In this document: positions 5,764 to 6,627 of the stretch, piece by piece | Numbering within the stretch: position 1 is the stretch's first letter | Layout of the letters: each line of letters begins with the position of its first letter | NCBI GenBank assembly: GCA_966186435.1 | Contig: CBIFWW010000168.1 | Coordinates: 1-6,627, forward strand | Origin: CBIFWW01 sp966186435 | Lineage (GTDB): Bacteria > Pseudomonadota > Gammaproteobacteria > Enterobacterales > Enterobacteriaceae | Direction: 5' to 3' | DNA: 6,627 bases | Notes under the pieces: generated by a model | Seen by the model: only the letters and a program-made list of their open reading frames with translations | Told to the model about the DNA's origin: nothing | The model's database searches: none | Position numbers and translations under genes: made by a program

Positions 5764-6240
5764 ATGCAAGCTATTCCGATGACATTACGTGGTGCAGAAA
5801 AGTTACGCGAAGAACTCGATTTTCTTAAAAGCGTACGTCGCCCAGAAATTATCGCTGCCATCGCCGATGCCCGCGAACACGGCGATCTTAAAGAGAATGC
5901 CGAGTACCATGCCGCCCGTGAGCAGCAGGGTTTCTGCGAAGGCCGTATCAAAGATATTGAAGCCAAATTGTCTAACTGCCAAGTCATCGATATCACCAAA
6001 ATCCCAAATAGCGGGCGCGTGATTTTCGGGGCCACAGTGACGGTTCTCAACCTGGATACGGACGAAGAAGTGACTTACCGCATTGTGGGTGATGATGAGG
6101 CTGACTTTAAGCAAAACCTGATCTCAGTGAACTCGCCGATTGCGCGTGGGCTGGTTGGTAAAGAAGCCGATGATGTAGTAGGGATTAACACCCCGGGCGG
6201 CTTAGTAGAATTTGAAATTGTTAAGGTTGAATACCTGTAA
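5764..6240 (+). CDS. greA: Transcription elongation factor GreA
   Basis: A 158-residue protein, the E. coli length. It begins MQAIPMTLRGAEKL, the normal N-terminus; an in-frame upstream ATG at 5701 lies in the leader and is not used. The N-terminal coiled coil (about 1-76) carries the conserved tip acids D41 and E44 in HGDLKENAEYHAAREQQ, which reach through the secondary channel of RNA polymerase and stimulate cleavage of backtracked RNA. The C-terminal FKBP-like domain (about 80-158) includes the family signature SPIARGLVGKEADDVV at 124-139 and binds the polymerase rim. The ribosome binding site is AAGAGG (5752-5757). The gene is divergent from dacB and convergent with yhbY. Its long leader suggests control by sigma-E/sigma-70 promoters and by attenuation. 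No missing or altered key residue is seen. Confidence 0.97.
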   Translation: MQAIPMTLRGAEKLREELDFLKSVRRPEIIAAIADAREHGDLKENAEYHAAREQQGFCEGRIKDIEAKLSNCQVIDITKIPNSGRVIFGATVTVLNLDTDEEVTYRIVGDDEADFKQNLISVNSPIARGLVGKEADDVVGINTPGGLVEFEIVKVEYL

Positions 6241-6280
6241 TTTCTGCTAGGCTGTTGTAAGAAACTTTGTAAAAAGAGGT

Positions 6281-6305
6281 AAAAGGCCGCAGAGCGGCCT
6301 TTTAT
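6281..6305. terminator. Bidirectional terminator between greA and yhbY
   Basis: A perfect 10-bp stem, AAAAGGCCGC (6281-6290) and GCGGCCTTTT (6294-6303), encloses the loop AGA. It has an A-tract before and a T-tract after, so it can terminate greA from the left and yhbY from the right. It starts 40 nt after the greA stop and is 85 nt beyond the yhbY stop. I see nothing else in 6304-6388. Confidence 0.88.
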
Positions 6306-6388
6306 CAATGTAAAGAGCGTGGCATTTTCACTCAACGCATCGCTAATCTTCGTCTCTCCTGAAAAACTCCAGGCTGAAACTTTAGCTT

Positions 6389-6627
6389 TTAACGTGGAAG
6401 TGGGATTTTTCGCTCTTGGCCTGGGCGATACAGTACCAGCGTTTTACCGATGACCTGTACTTTGCAGGCGCCGGTTTCCCGCACGATAGCTTCCACGATC
6501 AGGGTTAATGTTTCGCGGTCTTCGGTTGCGACTTTCACCTTGATAAGTTCATGGTGGGCAAGTGCTAGCTCAATCTCGGCCAGTACCCCTTCGGTCAAAC
6601 CATTATTGCCAAGCATAACTACCGGCT
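6389..6627 (-). CDS. yhbY: Ribosome-assembly RNA-binding protein YhbY (CRM domain), 5' end outside window
   Basis: The minus-strand frame is open from the window edge to TAA (6391-6389), giving 79 residues. The match to E. coli YhbY (97 aa) continues upstream of the internal ATG at 6616 (PVV before MLGNNGLTEG), so the true start lies beyond 6627 and about 18 residues are missing. The protein is a single CRM domain: the GNNGLTEGV segment carries the conserved RNA-binding loop, followed by the helix AEIELALAHHELIKVK and the strand pair ACKVQVIGKTLVLYR, ending KIPLPR. YhbY associates with pre-50S particles and is thought to help large-subunit assembly. It is convergent with greA, as in E. coli, where rlmE and ftsH lie just beyond. 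Confidence 0.95.
   Translation of the reverse strand, partial: PVVMLGNNGLTEGVLAEIELALAHHELIKVKVATEDRETLTLIVEAIVRETGACKVQVIGKTLVLYRPGQERKIPLPR

Noticed and set aside
1..6627. Mobile elements, CRISPR arrays, toxin-antitoxin or defence genes
   Set aside because: All coding space is accounted for by conserved housekeeping or regulatory genes; I saw no transposase, terminal repeats, regularly spaced repeats, tRNA or attachment-site duplication.

Overview
The window is a chromosomal core region of a gammaproteobacterium of the order Enterobacterales. From the left it contains: the 3' end of rpmA (+), a broken yhbE (+), obgE (+), a sensor kinase/response regulator pair of the PmrB/PmrA (BasS/BasR) family (-), dacB (-), greA (+) and the 5'-truncated yhbY (-). 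The order rpmA-yhbE-obgE ... dacB / greA / yhbY is the one known from Escherichia coli, and the proteins keep E. coli family lengths (ObgE 390 aa, DacB 477 aa, GreA 158 aa). The difference is that a pmrA-pmrB pair sits between obgE and dacB. E. coli K-12 has its basRS genes elsewhere, next to eptA. My recollection is that other enterobacterial lineages (for example Yersinia-like ones) carry pmrAB beside dacB, so this is an E. coli relative rather than E. coli; I cannot name the genus.

Left block (1-2360): rpmA ends in a strong intrinsic terminator. Behind it, yhbE (an EamA/DMT-family inner-membrane transporter) carries three separate lesions: a stop at codon 10, a one-base deletion near codon 51 and a stop at codon 221. 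Restoring one base gives exactly the expected 321 codons, so the loss looks recent. The essential GTPase gene obgE follows intact after 16 nt. It ends in a near-perfect 35-nt palindrome that serves as terminator for both obgE and the converging pmrB.

Middle block (2360-5513, minus strand): dacB, pmrA and pmrB form one tight unit. dacB and pmrA are 3 nt apart with no visible Shine-Dalgarno for pmrA, and pmrA and pmrB overlap by 8 nt. A periplasmic DD-carboxypeptidase/endopeptidase (PBP4) is therefore probably co-expressed with a two-component system of the type that controls lipid A modification and polymyxin resistance. The kinase keeps two periplasmic ExxE motifs linked to Fe(III) sensing in this family.

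Right block (5514-6627): a 250-nt divergent region separates dacB and greA. On the greA side it shows a very good sigma-E promoter (GGAACTT-N16-TCGAA), an overlapping candidate sigma-70 promoter, and an 11-bp hairpin with a T-rich tail about 40-60 nt downstream of both start points. This is the architecture described for the E. coli greA leader RNA, GraL. greA is followed by a bidirectional terminator and the convergent yhbY, whose 5' end lies outside the window.

I see no mobile element, CRISPR array, phage gene or undescribed multi-gene system. The points most worth attention are the decaying yhbE inside an essential operon, the coupled dacB-pmrAB unit and the regulated greA leader.
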